A DNA stretch of 64,000 bases, taken from Centroberyx gerrardi. Lineage: Eukaryota; Chordata; Actinopteri; Beryciformes; Berycidae. The stretch lies in contig NC_136001.1 in assembly GCF_048128805.1 (NCBI RefSeq), positions 5,411,001 through 5,475,000 of the forward strand, written 5' to 3'. The notes beneath the pieces are model-generated. The model had not been told where the DNA came from, searched no databases, and saw nothing but the letters and a program-made list of their open reading frames with translations. Below, piece by piece: positions 61,949 through 64,000 of the stretch. Each line of letters begins with the position of its first letter. Positions within the stretch are counted from its first letter, which is position 1. The translations under genes were made by a program, and so were the position numbers.

Positions 61949-62175
61949 TAATAATGGAAAACAACCATCGATATAATCTAATGGGTTGCCAGGCCTTTAC
62001 TCCCAAGAGCAACCCCCCACATTCACAAAATAATCAGCAAATTTACAAGCAAATACACACATCACCCAAAGAAGTATTTTCTAACCTATTTTTAAATTTC
62101 TTGATGTTGTTTTCGCTGAATCTTCTGTATGCCACTTTGTCCACCTTAGGTTTTGTGTTCTTGCCTTCAAATAAG

Positions 62176-63600
62176 GTGAACTGATCCAAAGAACTAGCAC
62201 ATGAGTGAACGCTATATGTGGGGGCCCCTCTGAGTAAAGCTTGAATCTAGGGGCTAGATGACACAGCGCTTTAACCTGTATGATATCAGATCAAGAGTAG
62301 GACCAGGAAGAACAGACAAATAGAAAAATATAAAAGGAAAGAAAAACATATGGGTTCACTCACAATGTGCATCTACAAGCGAGAGTCAAAGAGAGGATTT
62401 GTATGGAGTATATACCCTTCCTTTGCATGTGAAGTGTGTATGAATGTTCATGTTCTAATTGGCATAGATAGAATAATATAACCATTCTCTCCTTGGAGTA
62501 CTGGCACCATGTCTACTAGGGAGTGAGAGTCTGAATTGACATGCATATCTGTTTTGGTGCTTTTACACAAATCTGAACAGTACGGCCAATTCCTGGCCTA
62601 TTACACCAGATACAGATATTTTCCTTCCAAAATAGAGAGGATTCACCTTTCAGAGTTAGGAGGCAGACTCAGTTTCCCAAACTGATCATTCAAATTCCAT
62701 CTTATCTAATCTTACATAGTCCAATCGGTCAGTGAAGCACGTTTCCAATCCTTTCATTTCTAATGCTGGTTGGTGGCAGAGAGGAGATTGTTTGACTGGG
62801 CTCATCCCAAAGGATTTTCAGCACTGTTCTTTCCCTCCTTCACTGCCACTCTTCTCCCATCAGAGAATATTGTAACTCGCTGTCGCAAGGGAAAAAGAAG
62901 GAGAGACGAGAGGAGAGAAACCCGCACCAGTTTCTGCGCTTCTGCATCCAAGACAAGATGTTTATTTTTGAGCACTAGATATCCACTATGCTCTAAATAA
63001 GGTGTTTTACATATTTTATATAAGCAAAAGTGAAGGGTTTTACTTCGTTAAGACATCACTGCTGTCAGGTGAAAATGTACCTGCATCACGTTTTCAGGAA
63101 TTAAGACTTATAGACTAGTGTTAAACATAATGTTGGATTGACAACAATGCATTTTTAAAAAATGATACAACAGGTTTTTAGTGTATAATTTTACCAACGC
63201 ATAGAGGACCATTTCATCTTTCAAGTAACAACATGGAAATGCCTTCTCGATACATATTTGACCAAGTACAATTAATGAATAATCTAAAGTCACAGTTCCA
63301 GCTCATTCATAAACACATATTGTATTGTAAGCTTCTATGGAAGGTGGTGATTCTATGTATGAGGATATGCTGCCATCTGGTGAGATCTTTTTTTTTTATA
63401 CCTGTTTGCTTTCAAGTATATAAGCAGCTCAAGCTCAATCAAAGTCAATCAAGTCATGGAAAAACATCTGAAATGTCTGAAATGGATTTTTGGAAAAGCA
63501 ATCATGGGGCTAAATAAAGAGGTTGATTTGGCTTCAGCTGCAACAAGTTAGACTGACAGTCAATAAATCAAATGGAAGCCTTGCTCTCTTATTGTTCTTT
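62176..63600. other. No gene recognised
   Basis: AT-rich sequence with short overlapping ORFs (62770-63000 plus, 63108-63293 minus, 63233-63517 plus). None has a family match I can name, and there are no splice-bounded coding exons. Confidence 0.5.
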
Positions 63601-63611
63601 ATACAGTGTAT

Positions 63612-63790
63612 ACACTGCCTGCCAAACGTTTGGACACACCTGATTGAATGTACTATGTTTTTCATTCTCTTCAAGACATTTTGATCTAAAGGCTTATGCT
63701 TAAATGCTTGGAATGAGTTTCTTAGACAAATATAAATAGTGAAGTTGATCCTATGTATGAATTTCTTTCCAAAGCCTTTGCCTTTGGCTG
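63612..63790. repeat. Tc1/mariner-like element fragment
   Basis: CCAAACGTTTGGACACACCT, then TTGAATGTACTATGTTTTTC, then AAAGGCTTATGCTTAAATG match, inverted, the right half of the element at 34467-34790. The right end is not clear. Confidence 0.6.
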
Positions 63791-64000
63791 GGGCGCGTCT
63801 TGTTCGTCATTCTCTTTTCTTTTTCTTGTCTGCTCCCCCTTCTTGATCCGGATTTCCCCTCGTGTGAAGGCAAATGGTCGAGGGATGAGAGGGAAAGGGG
63901 GGGGGGACACACCAAATTAACCACATGCCAAAGCCTTCCAGTTGAATAAAATGAAATGAATTAAAGCCCCCCCCCACCCCCACCACCACCATCATCTACA
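63791..64000. other. Window end, poly-G/poly-C rich
   Basis: A G-run (about 63895-63907) and a C-run (about 63967-63980) flank short AT sequence. No gene seen. Confidence 0.4.

Larger units (their letters stand above)
60110..62175 (-). mobile_element. LINE, endonuclease-RT linker and reverse transcriptase, with two nested elements
   Basis: Reading down the minus strand: a linker (KVDKVAYRRFSENNIKKFKN, about 62150-62080), then NPLDYIDGCFPL (about 61951-61990), SFESPDSKEISDIIIHFKDS (about 61325-61265), VIPLSKADDPSSFTNYRPIS (about 61130), KAFDTVNQK (about 60850), VPQGSILGPL (about 60285-60250) and ILFADDTNLV (about 60200). These are the canonical RT blocks in order. It is interrupted at 61330-61948 and 60323-60741, and carries frameshifts, so it is inactive. 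Confidence 0.85.

Overview
The window looks like nuclear DNA of a ray-finned (teleost) fish. Vertebrate genes are split by GT-AG introns, and the rest is filled with dinucleotide and TA microsatellites and small DNA transposons. There are also LINE, Penelope-like and retrovirus-like fragments of the kinds common in teleost genomes. Species cannot be fixed from the sequence. All family assignments come from reading translated exons against remembered vertebrate proteins; no search was run.

Layout, left to right: (1) 885-4894, minus: ldlrad2 (signal peptide, CUB-like and LDL-receptor class A exons; its last exon is not seen). A divergent small ORF starts about 150 bp away at 5047. (2) 5.2-14 kb: gene-poor and repeat-rich, with a frameshifted endod1-like nuclease remnant (9364-9874, minus) and an unusual GATATC-rich degenerate array (13.0-13.7 kb). 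(3) 13.98-22.95 kb, plus: catsperb, the beta auxiliary subunit of the sperm CatSper calcium channel. It has only two coding exons separated by a transposon-packed intron, and its C-terminal membrane helix lies out of frame. (4) 23.84-27.43 kb, minus: six exons of mitochondrial NAD kinase 2 (nadk2), with the GGDGT exon and the C-terminus missing. (5) 31.0-46.1 kb, minus: a complete 11-exon nampt gene (493 aa). (6) 47-55 kb: a transposon graveyard (24-bp-TIR element, Penelope-like element, hAT pairs, LINE ORF1, retrovirus-like gag-protease fragment). (7) 55.8-57.75 kb, minus: a two-exon gene with three C2H2 zinc fingers. (8) 58-62 kb: one LINE cut by three later insertions. (9) 62-64 kb: no gene seen.

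Two NAD genes lie in tandem on the minus strand. NAMPT makes NMN from nicotinamide, and NADK2 phosphorylates mitochondrial NAD. The nampt copy looks intact; the nadk2 copy looks broken. catsperb and nadk2 converge on a roughly 0.9 kb spacer rich in repeats. The most notable biology is a nearly intact but probably damaged CatSper subunit gene in a fish, with far fewer introns than I recall for the mammalian gene.
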